Shown in pieces: positions 15,588-23,331 of a stretch of 28,691 nt of DNA. The notes beneath the pieces are model-generated. The model made no database searches. It saw nothing but the letters and a program-made list of their open reading frames with translations, and was not told where the DNA came from. The translations under genes and the position numbers were made by a program. Numbering within the stretch: the first letter of the stretch is position 1; each line of letters starts with the position of its first letter. Source of the DNA: an uncultured Candidatus Melainabacteria bacterium (GTDB lineage Bacteria; Cyanobacteriota; Vampirovibrionia; Gastranaerophilales; Gastranaerophilaceae); NCBI GenBank assembly GCA_934675695.1, contig CAKURN010000002.1, forward strand, positions 1-28,691, read 5' to 3'.

Positions 15588-17009
15588 ATGGAAAATATTA
15601 TTAATACAATAAACAACCTAAATTTTTCAAATATCACTCCTTTTTTCGGGTGTGAGAGTGTTTTGTTGTTTGTGTTTTTTATTAATATATTGTTGTTTTT
15701 GTTTTGCAAAAGAAAAGCGAATGTAAAAAAACTATCTGATTTTACTGTTGCTATTGCTTTTTTAATAAACACTTTAATATGCGGAGCTGTATATTTTTTA
15801 AATATAGGAAATTATCAATCTGAAACTTATTTAAACGATTTTTTGTATTTGAATACAGAAGGAATATTTTTAAAAGCCGTTGTTAATATTTTGCTTTTAA
15901 TGTTTTTATTTATAAGTTCCAGATTAATTAGACAAACTTTGTTTAAAACACCATTAGTCAATGCGAATTTGTGCATGATTGGACTGTTTTCTTGTTTTTT
16001 AACACAAATAAACAATGATATACTGGCGTTTTTGTTATTGGATATAGTCGTATTTTTTATATATAAATATGCTTCTTTAATGAAAACAAAAAAAGACGGG
16101 TTTTTTTCACCTGATTTTTTATTGTTGAATGTGATTTCCAGCGTTGTTTTTTATTTAACAATAACAATTCTTAGATTTAACGATTCTGATTCTCAAATTG
16201 CTATTTTAAATACTGTCTTGTTTTTGGCGTATTTATTAAAATTGGGTATTTTTCCAAGTGCAAATTATTTTTCTATTTCAAATCACAAGAAAAATCTTCC
16301 GTATTTGGTGTTGTTGTCTGTGTATTTGCCTTTTTTGGGCGTAATTGGATTGATAAAAATATTTAGCAATATAATTTTATCCGGCGATATTTTTATGATA
16401 ACAAGTGCTATATTTTTATTTTTGTGCGTATTTAATATTGCTATTTTGACTTTAAAAACAAAAAATATTACGAAGTTTTTTGGAAATTTGGGGTTATTTT
16501 TTAGTATTTTTGTAATAACTAATTTTCTTGTTTCTATAAATTCTTATTTTAGCTTGAAATTAGCTTCTTTGTTTGCTTTTGCAATGTTTGCAGTATTTTC
16601 TTTAATTGCGATTTTTAAAATCAATAACAAACAAGAAAAACTCTACTTTAGTGCCTTTAGAGGTGTATTTTTAAAAAACAGGTTTTATACTTTTTTGTTT
16701 TCTTTGAGTATACTGTTTTTGTTTTCTATAATTCCCAGTGCTTTAATGACAAATTCTTTAATTGCACTAAAAAACATATATTCTTATGACAAATTTGGTT
16801 ATGTTTTGGCTTTTGTTTTGGTATTTTGTTATTTGTTGTTTCTTTTGAGAGCTTTTGATTTGATATTAAATTGCTATAATTACGACAAAAATTCAAAAGT
16901 AAAAATGTTTATAAAAAAGACAACATCGAATTATGCTGTCTTTTTTATGGCTATATTGTTTTTGATATTTGTTTTTGTTATAGATTTTCTACACTATATG
17001 AATCATTAA
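15588..17009 (+). CDS. Diverged NuoN-like (antiporter-type) membrane protein
   Basis: A 473-aa multi-pass membrane protein, last of the three-gene set. Two segments follow NuoN: INNDILAFLLLDIVVFFIYK (141-160) matches the TM5 'LGLEL.SLplY' region with Asp152 in place of the usual Glu, and LAYLLKLGIFPSANYF (213-228) matches 'afKls.vPfH' with Lys218 retained. The second usual Lys ('pKaa') aligns with PFLGV (248-252) and is lost. So of the three proteins this one keeps the most of an antiporter-like site. The start ATG has only a weak AAAGAAAG ahead of it, 19 bases after the NuoM-like stop. The last 32 bases overlap the end of the small secreted-protein gene on the opposite strand. Confidence 0.55.
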   Translation: MENIINTINNLNFSNITPFFGCESVLLFVFFINILLFLFCKRKANVKKLSDFTVAIAFLINTLICGAVYFLNIGNYQSETYLNDFLYLNTEGIFLKAVVNILLLMFLFISSRLIRQTLFKTPLVNANLCMIGLFSCFLTQINNDILAFLLLDIVVFFIYKYASLMKTKKDGFFSPDFLLLNVISSVVFYLTITILRFNDSDSQIAILNTVLFLAYLLKLGIFPSANYFSISNHKKNLPYLVLLSVYLPFLGVIGLIKIFSNIILSGDIFMITSAIFLFLCVFNIAILTLKTKNITKFFGNLGLFFSIFVITNFLVSINSYFSLKLASLFAFAMFAVFSLIAIFKINNKQEKLYFSAFRGVFLKNRFYTFLFSLSILFLFSIIPSALMTNSLIALKNIYSYDKFGYVLAFVLVFCYLLFLLRAFDLILNCYNYDKNSKVKMFIKKTTSNYAVFFMAILFLIFVFVIDFLHYMNH

Positions 17010-17352
17010 ATTTGTCTGCATATTCAGGTACATCGTCGTTCCAAGTGTTAGTGAATTGGATTTGATGTTCGCCAAAATTTCCGTCGTCTTGCAAAGGATC
17101 AAAGTAATTTTTTATTGCGGTATAAGAACGACCCAGTGCGTTTTTGCCGGTTTTTTTGGTGAATGCAGCGGTTGTTTTTCCGTTTTTGCCTCTATTCATT
17201 CTTGTTGCTGTATCAACTGATTGTATGGTGCTTTCAGAAAAACCTTGTGCTCTTAAAACATCGATTTTTTGCATAGTGCCTTCTTCGTAATATGCAAAAG
17301 ATGCTCCTGTTAAACATAAAGCCAAACATAATGTAATTGCAAATTTTTTCAT
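16978..17352 (-). CDS. Small secreted protein of unknown function
   Basis: A 124-aa protein with a clear Sec signal peptide: MKKFAITLCLALCLTGASFA, with probable signal peptidase I cleavage after Ala20 (ASFA|YYEE). No lipobox is apparent because the Cys residues lie in the hydrophobic core. The mature ~104 residues are polar, with a helix (GTMQKIDVLRAQGFSESTIQ), a basic stretch (NRGKNGKTTAAFTKKTGKNA) and an acidic C-terminal tail. I recognise no family. The ATG at 17352 has GAGG eight bases upstream; a TTG one codon earlier is also possible. Its 3' end overlaps the NuoN-like gene by 32 bases in convergent orientation. It lies 55 bases downstream of ispG with its own probable promoter. Confidence 0.8.
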   Translation of the reverse strand: MKKFAITLCLALCLTGASFAYYEEGTMQKIDVLRAQGFSESTIQSVDTATRMNRGKNGKTTAAFTKKTGKNALGRSYTAIKNYFDPLQDDGNFGEHQIQFTNTWNDDVPEYADKFNDSYSVENL

Positions 17353-17388
17353 CAAATTATCCTCAAAAATATAAACATCTCACTAATT

Positions 17389-17416
17389 ATTATATATTAT
17401 ATTATTCTTTTTACAA
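17389..17416 (-). promoter_or_regulatory. Candidate promoter of the small secreted-protein gene
   Basis: On the minus strand TTGTAA (17411-17416) and TATAAT (17389-17394) are separated by 16 bases. The -35 hexamer overlaps the ispG stop codon. The predicted leader is about 30 bases and contains the GAGG site. Confidence 0.4.
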
Positions 17417-18463
17417 AATTTTTAAATCATTCTTAATTAGTATTTCAAGTTCATTTAATAGAACTTCTTGTGGAACTTTTTTTATCATTTTTCCTTTTTT
17501 AAAAATGTATCCTTCATTTATTGCACCAGCTATACCATAGTCAGCCCCTGCTGCTTCTTTTGGTCCATTAACGGGGCAACCCATTGTTGCTATTGTTATA
17601 TTTGCATTTAAAGAAGAAAACTTTTCTTCAACTTTTTTTGCAAGCCCAATCAAATCAATCTGTGTTCTTCCGCATGTCGGGCATGAAATAAAATTTACTC
17701 CCTCGTTTCTTAAATTTAGGGTCTTTAGTATTTGTTTTGCAAGTCGTACTTCTTCGATTGGGTTTTCTGTTAAAGAAACTCTAATCGTATCTCCTATATT
17801 TTCTGCAAGAAGCGTGCCTATTCCGATTGCTGATTTTACAATGCCACCTCTTAATGTTCCGGCTTCTGTTAGCCCTACATGGAGAGGATAAGGAATTTCA
17901 TTGTATATTTTTCTGTATGCTTTTATTGTTGTCATAACGTCAGAAGATTTAAGAGAAACTTTAATCAAATTAAAATCCAAGTCTTCTAGAATTTTTATAT
18001 GACGTTTTGCTGATTCTACCATTTTGTCTTCTAATGGCATTGTCTTATTTTCGTACAAATCTTTTTCTAAAGAACCTGCATTTACCCCTATTCTAATAGG
18101 TGTTTTTGTTTCTTTTGCCATTTTAACAACAGCTTTTGTATGTTCGATATTGCCTATATTTCCGGGGTTTATTCTTAGGGCATTTATGCCGTTTTCTATT
18201 GCAATAAGAGCCAATCTATAGTCAAAATGAATATCTGCAACAACAGGTATTGGTGAATTTTTGACGATTTCTTTTAGAGCGTTTGCACAAGTTTTGTTTA
18301 ACACTGCGACTCTTATTATATCACAGCCTTCTTTTGCTAATTCTTCTATTTGTTTTAATGTTGACAATGTGTCATCGGTTTTTGTATTTGTCATTGATTG
18401 GATAGAAATCTTTGAGCCGTTACCTATTTCTACATTTCCTATTTTGAATTTGATTTTTTCCAT
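17411..18463 (-). CDS. ispG: 4-hydroxy-3-methylbut-2-enyl diphosphate synthase (flavodoxin/ferredoxin)
   Basis: Converts MEcPP to HMBPP in the MEP isoprenoid pathway through a [4Fe-4S] cluster. The 350-aa protein carries SIQSMTNTKTDD at the N terminus (residues 20-31), CDIIRVAV, VADIHFDYRLAL (75-86), ALRINPGNIG (95-104), IGVNAGSLE (125-133) and the cluster residues Cys261, Cys264 (SCPTCGRTQ), Cys296 (MGCPVNGPKEAAG) and Glu303; their spacing is identical to the E. coli enzyme. It is of the short two-domain bacterial type. The start ATG has AGAGG 13 bases upstream, longer than usual, but no alternative start is available. It is divergent from the glycosyltransferase gene at 18532, with a 68-base shared control region. 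Confidence 0.97.
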   Translation of the reverse strand: MEKIKFKIGNVEIGNGSKISIQSMTNTKTDDTLSTLKQIEELAKEGCDIIRVAVLNKTCANALKEIVKNSPIPVVADIHFDYRLALIAIENGINALRINPGNIGNIEHTKAVVKMAKETKTPIRIGVNAGSLEKDLYENKTMPLEDKMVESAKRHIKILEDLDFNLIKVSLKSSDVMTTIKAYRKIYNEIPYPLHVGLTEAGTLRGGIVKSAIGIGTLLAENIGDTIRVSLTENPIEEVRLAKQILKTLNLRNEGVNFISCPTCGRTQIDLIGLAKKVEEKFSSLNANITIATMGCPVNGPKEAAGADYGIAGAINEGYIFKKGKMIKKVPQEVLLNELEILIKNDLKIL

Positions 18464-18531
18464 CTTTACAATTTATCCTCTAAATGTAATTTATGTTAAA
18501 ATTTTACCATAAATCAACTTTTGGGGGATTA

Positions 18532-20664
18532 ATGTTAAAAGTCTTTAAATTTCAAAAATCAAAATACCCGATTATTCCGGTTGCGTTTTTTTGTGTGATT
18601 GTTTTTTCTTTGTTTACTATTTTAATGATATTTAAAAACAACTATACAAAATTTGAAATCAGAAATTTTATTTCTCCGATTGAACCTATCACTATGAATA
18701 TAGAAATGAAAGACAAAATAAATTCAAATGTTTTTGTTTGTTATGACGACTATTGTTCTGTTTTGGATAATTCGATTTTATCAAATATTTATTATTCCCA
18801 CTTTCAATCAGGATACGAAAATACTGACAATAAAAAAATCAAAAATATTATTTTGGCTTATCCTGCTGATGATAAAAAATTCTTTAATGAGTTATTAAAT
18901 ATAGATTTGCATATAGGAAACAAAAAATACTACTTAAATAAAGATGAATTATCAAAAATTAACCAAAAAAAATTCAAAATTGAAGTTTCAAATTCAAATA
19001 GCAAAAAGCAAGAAATTGTAGAATATAATACTCTTTTGTTATCTGATAAAGGCAACTATAGAGGAATTTTTAATAATATTTGTATTTTATTTTTGTCATT
19101 ATTTTATAATTGGCAAATGTTTATTATTCCTTATGCGTGGTTGTTTTTTGCATTTGTGTTTTATTTGTTTAACAGAAATGAATTTAATTTCAATTTTAAA
19201 TTTCTAAAAATAAAACCAATATATATTTTATCTTTTGTGTGTTTGGTTGGGGTTTTGTTGAGATTGGATAATATTTCTTATTATCCTTTGTGGACTGATG
19301 AAGTTTACACAAAAACCGTTGCAATAAAAGACTTTGTTTCTTGTTTTAAAGATGCAGGAAATCCTCCTTTGTTTTTTATTTTAGAATATCTAATAACAAA
19401 ACTAATCGGCACATCAGATACTGCACTTCGATTTTTGCCTTTTGTTTTTGGAATTTCAACTATTCCTTTAGTTTATTTGTTATTTAAAGAAATAAATACG
19501 AAAACTGCTCTATTTGCTTCTTTTATGGCTTCTATAAATACTATTTTTATATACCATTCTACAGAAGCAAGAGGGTATAGTTTGTCTTGTTTGCTTGTTG
19601 TTTTGAATATTTATTTTTTGTTTAAGTATTTAAAAAACAATTCTTTAAAAAATCTCGTTTTGTATGCAATTGTGATGATTTTATCTATAAATCACAACTA
19701 TTACCTTTCACTTTTTGTATTTTGCAATTTTATTTGGGGTGTTGTCGATTTGTTTCAAAATAAAAACAAAAAAAATATTCTTTCTTTTGTTATAGCAAAT
19801 TTTGTTTCTATAGTTACAATATTACCTTATCTTTTTATTTCTTTTAAAGTTGCAATTTCTTCCAGCTTTAACAGTTGGATTCCAAAATTCGGTTTTGAAT
19901 TGTACAAATATGCGATTAACGAGTATTTTTTAAATAAATACATCTTTTTGTTTTTGTGTATAGTGGTTTTTGTAAATTTAGTTTTGATTTATTTACCAAA
20001 AAATATTTTAGAAAAAATGAATTTAAAATTAAATCCCAAAAAATCAGAATTTCTTATTTATTTGGTTTTTTGTTTGGCTTTGATTTTGATTTTAGCAAGC
20101 ATTGTTTCTGTATACATTAAACCAATCTTTCATAAAAGAGTTCTATTATCTATTTATATGCTTTTATTTTTGATAGAAGTAATTAATATCACCGGTATTG
20201 TTGAATTTGTAAAAAATAACAAATATACAAAAATCTTAAAAACTTCATATTTTTTGATATTGGCTTTTGTTTATTTTTCGATTACAAAACCTATGCCAAT
20301 TATTATGCAATGCAGATTAGATGATTTTATGAATTTAGTTCAAAATGATGCTATAAAATACGAAAAAGAATATGAAATTCACTGTATAACTTGCGATACT
20401 GAAGAATATCTTGAACATTATCCGGAAGTTAAAAAATTAAACATAAAATGGCACTATATTGACACAAATTCCGGCTTTCATATAGAAAAATTGAACAAAT
20501 TTGATTACATTGATAAAAACAAAAAATCAATAATCTATATGCACGCTATATCTACAGATATCAGTCAAATAGCTTTGTTTAATCCATATATTGATATTTT
20601 TAAAAGCAATTCAATAAGCAGTGCAAGATTAATTTACAAACCAAAAAACAAAGGAGAAAAGTAA
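18532..20664 (+). CDS. GT39-family (ArnT/PMT-like) membrane glycosyltransferase 1
   Basis: A 710-aa multi-pass protein of the GT-C fold, which transfers a sugar from a polyprenyl phosphate donor to an acceptor on the outer face of the cytoplasmic membrane. After TM1 (~11-34) comes an extracytoplasmic domain of ~145 residues with Cys70 and Cys75 (VCYDDYC), then TM2 (~186-212). The catalytic core starts at LLRLDNISYYPLWTDEVYT (242-260), with the expected acidic pair Asp256-Glu257, then GNPPLFFILEYL (276-287), ALRFLPFVFGIST (298-310) and HSTEARGYSL (342-351), all typical of ArnT-like GT39. The C-terminal part ends with a soluble ~90-residue domain. Start chosen at 18532 because GGGGGA lies just upstream; the frame extends to an ATG at 18493 without a ribosome site. 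First gene of a four-gene operon. Substrates are unknown. Confidence 0.88.
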   Translation: MLKVFKFQKSKYPIIPVAFFCVIVFSLFTILMIFKNNYTKFEIRNFISPIEPITMNIEMKDKINSNVFVCYDDYCSVLDNSILSNIYYSHFQSGYENTDNKKIKNIILAYPADDKKFFNELLNIDLHIGNKKYYLNKDELSKINQKKFKIEVSNSNSKKQEIVEYNTLLLSDKGNYRGIFNNICILFLSLFYNWQMFIIPYAWLFFAFVFYLFNRNEFNFNFKFLKIKPIYILSFVCLVGVLLRLDNISYYPLWTDEVYTKTVAIKDFVSCFKDAGNPPLFFILEYLITKLIGTSDTALRFLPFVFGISTIPLVYLLFKEINTKTALFASFMASINTIFIYHSTEARGYSLSCLLVVLNIYFLFKYLKNNSLKNLVLYAIVMILSINHNYYLSLFVFCNFIWGVVDLFQNKNKKNILSFVIANFVSIVTILPYLFISFKVAISSSFNSWIPKFGFELYKYAINEYFLNKYIFLFLCIVVFVNLVLIYLPKNILEKMNLKLNPKKSEFLIYLVFCLALILILASIVSVYIKPIFHKRVLLSIYMLLFLIEVINITGIVEFVKNNKYTKILKTSYFLILAFVYFSITKPMPIIMQCRLDDFMNLVQNDAIKYEKEYEIHCITCDTEEYLEHYPEVKKLNIKWHYIDTNSGFHIEKLNKFDYIDKNKKSIIYMHAISTDISQIALFNPYIDIFKSNSISSARLIYKPKNKGEK

Positions 20665-21395
20665 TGAAAATAGCTGTTATATCAGATATCCATGCAAACA
20701 AATTAGCACTTGATTGTGTACTTTCAGATATAAAAAAATACGACCCTGATATGATATTTTGCCTTGGTGATTATGTTATGGCAGGTTACAACCCTAATGA
20801 CACAATGGCGACTTTATTTGAATTGAAAGAAAAATACGGCGAAAATTTTAAAATGATTCAAGGTAATACCGATAAAATGGTAGCAGAAGCAAATGATGAA
20901 TTGATTGAAAACACTATAAAAGCTTTTCCTTGTATGGGATATTCTTTAAAAGAAGATGTAAAAATCATTGATAAAAAATACATCGATTTTATAAAAGAAC
21001 TTCCTGAAAAAATGGAGTTAGAAGTTTCAAATCTCAAAATTGAACTCGTCCATGGTTCACCTAGAAAACAAAATGAAAATATATATCCTGAACTATTAGA
21101 AAAAACAGTAGAAGAAATGGTAAAAGACTCGAATAGTGAACTTATTCTTTGTGGTCATACTCATAAACCTGCAGGGTATAGTTTGTCTATCGGAAAAACT
21201 GTAATCAATGTTGGTTCTGTCGGTCGTTCTATGACAACAGATAAAATGCCTGTTTATTTACAATTGAATATAGACAAAAACGGTCAATTCTATAGCGAAC
21301 ATAGAATAATCAACTATGACAACAAACAAGTAGCAAATCACATTTTAATGAGAAATTTTCCTCATTGTGAAGAATTGGCTGAGATGTTTTTGTAA
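20664..21395 (+). CDS. Calcineurin-like metallophosphoesterase (YfcE/MJ0936-like)
   Basis: A 243-aa cytoplasmic phosphoesterase with a complete dimetal site: SDIHAN (Asp8, His10), CLGDYVMAG (Asp36), QGNTD (Asn68), LVHGSPRK (His130) and CGHTHKPAG (His165, His167), followed by INVGSVGRSM. This set is typical of the small YfcE-type phosphodiesterases, whose natural substrates are mostly unknown. The ATG shares its first base with the stop of the upstream glycosyltransferase (TAATG), and the next glycosyltransferase begins one base after its stop, so the three are tightly coupled. That position suggests a job connected with the glycosyltransferases, such as hydrolysis of a phosphorylated lipid or sugar intermediate, but this is only inferred from context. 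Confidence 0.93.
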   Translation: MKIAVISDIHANKLALDCVLSDIKKYDPDMIFCLGDYVMAGYNPNDTMATLFELKEKYGENFKMIQGNTDKMVAEANDELIENTIKAFPCMGYSLKEDVKIIDKKYIDFIKELPEKMELEVSNLKIELVHGSPRKQNENIYPELLEKTVEEMVKDSNSELILCGHTHKPAGYSLSIGKTVINVGSVGRSMTTDKMPVYLQLNIDKNGQFYSEHRIINYDNKQVANHILMRNFPHCEELAEMFL

Positions 21396-21396
21396 T

Positions 21397-23313
21397 ATGA
21401 AAAAAAATATTTTACTTTTAGTGTCGATTTTATTTTTGTTTTTGATTATGTTTTTTTTAAAACATTATTTTAGCGTGTTTTATTTTCAAAATGACATAAA
21501 CAAAATCGCTCTCAATATAGAAACAACAAAAAACATAGGACAAATATATTCTTGTTTTGACCATGATTGTGATTTGATGAAATATGAAAATGGAATTTAT
21601 ACATACAAACTAAACCAAGAAAATCCTCTTTTTTATAAAGAAATTTCAAACATCGAAGTCGTACTTGAAAATGAAAAGAATTTACCGGATATAAAAAATA
21701 TTTCTGCATTTTACGGAAACAAATTCAGTTATTTTGAAAGAGCTTCTCTAAAAGGAAAAAATATCGATTTTGATGATTCTATAAAATATTCAATAAATCT
21801 TTCTGAAATCACAAATTCAAAATCAATTATCCAAAAATTGGGAATTTATATAGAAAGCCTATTTTACAATTGGTATTTTTATATAGTTAGTTATGTTTTG
21901 ATTGCTATTTATTTTATAAAATATAAAAAGCGATTTGAATTTGATATAAAATATATTTTGCCTTTAATAATATTTCTTGGGGCTTTTTTGAGGATTTCAC
22001 ATATTGATTTTATTCCTTTGTGGAATGATGAATTATATACATATACGGTTGTTTCAGACTGTGGAAGCGGTTTTAATTTTAAAAATATATTTATTGACCC
22101 CGGAAATCCGCCTTTGTTTTTCTTTTTGTCTAATATTTGGCTTAGATTTTTTAACAATTCAACATTCTTAATCAGGCTTCTTCCTTGTTTGATTGGTGTT
22201 TTTGGGATTTATTTGATTTATTTTGTAATAGATAAAATATTTAACAAAAAAACCGCACTTATAGCTGCATTTTTGATGGTAATAAATATATTTATTGTTG
22301 TTGAATCAAATGAAATTAGAAGCTATATTTTTGCAATGGATTTGGTTTTGATTTCTGTATTTTGTTTTTATAAATTTTTGAATAACCAAACAAACAAAAA
22401 TCTTTTGATGTATTTTATTTGTATTGTTGCACTTGTTAACACTCATTTTTATTGTTTTTTGTTTGCTTTGTTTAATTTTCTTTTTGGCTTTTTTATTTTA
22501 AAAAGAAGCAAAATCAAATACGTTTTTGCAAATATTGTCGCTTTTTTGACTTTTGGAATTTATTTTTTAATTTCGTATAAAGTATCTTTATCATCTACTT
22601 TTAACACTTGGTTGTCTTTGCCTACTATAGATGTCTTATATAATCATATTGTTTTTTATTTTGGAAATAGTGTATTTTTAATTGTTGCGGTTTTGTTTGT
22701 GATTTTTATGTACAAAAAACTTTCAAAATTAGAACAAAATGCGATTTTGTATATTGTTTCTTCTGTAGCTTTTGTTTTTGTTGTTGCTTATGTCTTTTCT
22801 TGGTTGGTTAAACCAATATTGTTTGAAAGGTATTTTTGCATATTTTTACCTTTGTTTATTGTTATAACATCGATTTTTCTAAATTATGATTACAAAACAA
22901 AATTCAAACCGGTTCTTGTTTTTATGATTTTTCTTTTTTCAATTTCTGCTCCAAAATATGAAAACTTCAATCTATTTAGCAATATTTATTTTATGGTTAA
23001 ATATTCTACTGTTGATTCGTTGAATTATGACGAAAATTATGATGTTTATTTTGTAATTCCTGATAATATAAAATACACAAATTACTTCAAAAATGATTTT
23101 GATAAACTAAAAAACCCAAACATAATAATCTCAAACAACGGTATAAAAGAAAATATCGATATGATAAATGATTATGTCAAAAATTCAAAAAAGAAAAAAG
23201 TCGTTTTTTATATGCCTGAGATTTGTACCAATCAAATCATAAAAAAACAATATAATGCACAAAAAATAGTTACTTCGATACTTCCTGTATACAAAATATT
23301 CGTGGTAAAATAA
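21397..23313 (+). CDS. GT39-family (ArnT/PMT-like) membrane glycosyltransferase 2
   Basis: A 638-aa paralogue of the glycosyltransferase two genes upstream, with the same layout: TM1 (~4-21), an extracytoplasmic domain of ~130 residues with Cys53 and Cys58 (SCFDHDC), TM2 (~157-175), then the GT-C core FLRISHIDFIPLWNDELYT (197-215; Asp211-Glu212), DPGNPPLFFFLS (234-245), LIRLLPCLIGVFG (258-270) and ESNEIRSYIF (303-312). Both also share SLFYNW just before TM2. The start at 21397 directly follows the phosphoesterase stop; an earlier in-frame ATG (21367) lies inside the upstream gene and is less likely. The ribosome site is weak, consistent with coupling. Likely transfers a sugar from a polyprenyl phosphate outside the membrane; donor and acceptor unknown. 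Confidence 0.87.
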   Translation: MKKNILLLVSILFLFLIMFFLKHYFSVFYFQNDINKIALNIETTKNIGQIYSCFDHDCDLMKYENGIYTYKLNQENPLFYKEISNIEVVLENEKNLPDIKNISAFYGNKFSYFERASLKGKNIDFDDSIKYSINLSEITNSKSIIQKLGIYIESLFYNWYFYIVSYVLIAIYFIKYKKRFEFDIKYILPLIIFLGAFLRISHIDFIPLWNDELYTYTVVSDCGSGFNFKNIFIDPGNPPLFFFLSNIWLRFFNNSTFLIRLLPCLIGVFGIYLIYFVIDKIFNKKTALIAAFLMVINIFIVVESNEIRSYIFAMDLVLISVFCFYKFLNNQTNKNLLMYFICIVALVNTHFYCFLFALFNFLFGFFILKRSKIKYVFANIVAFLTFGIYFLISYKVSLSSTFNTWLSLPTIDVLYNHIVFYFGNSVFLIVAVLFVIFMYKKLSKLEQNAILYIVSSVAFVFVVAYVFSWLVKPILFERYFCIFLPLFIVITSIFLNYDYKTKFKPVLVFMIFLFSISAPKYENFNLFSNIYFMVKYSTVDSLNYDENYDVYFVIPDNIKYTNYFKNDFDKLKNPNIIISNNGIKENIDMINDYVKNSKKKKVVFYMPEICTNQIIKKQYNAQKIVTSILPVYKIFVVK

Positions 23314-23331
23314 ATAAAAAAAGAGGATAAT

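Noticed and set aside
18493..18531. Longer start of glycosyltransferase 1
   Set aside because: No ribosome site; the bases are more plausibly leader sequence shared with the divergent ispG gene, and GGGGGA precedes the next ATG.
21367..21396. Longer start of glycosyltransferase 2
   Set aside because: It would begin within the phosphoesterase gene; the ATG directly after that stop gives a normal N-terminal membrane helix.
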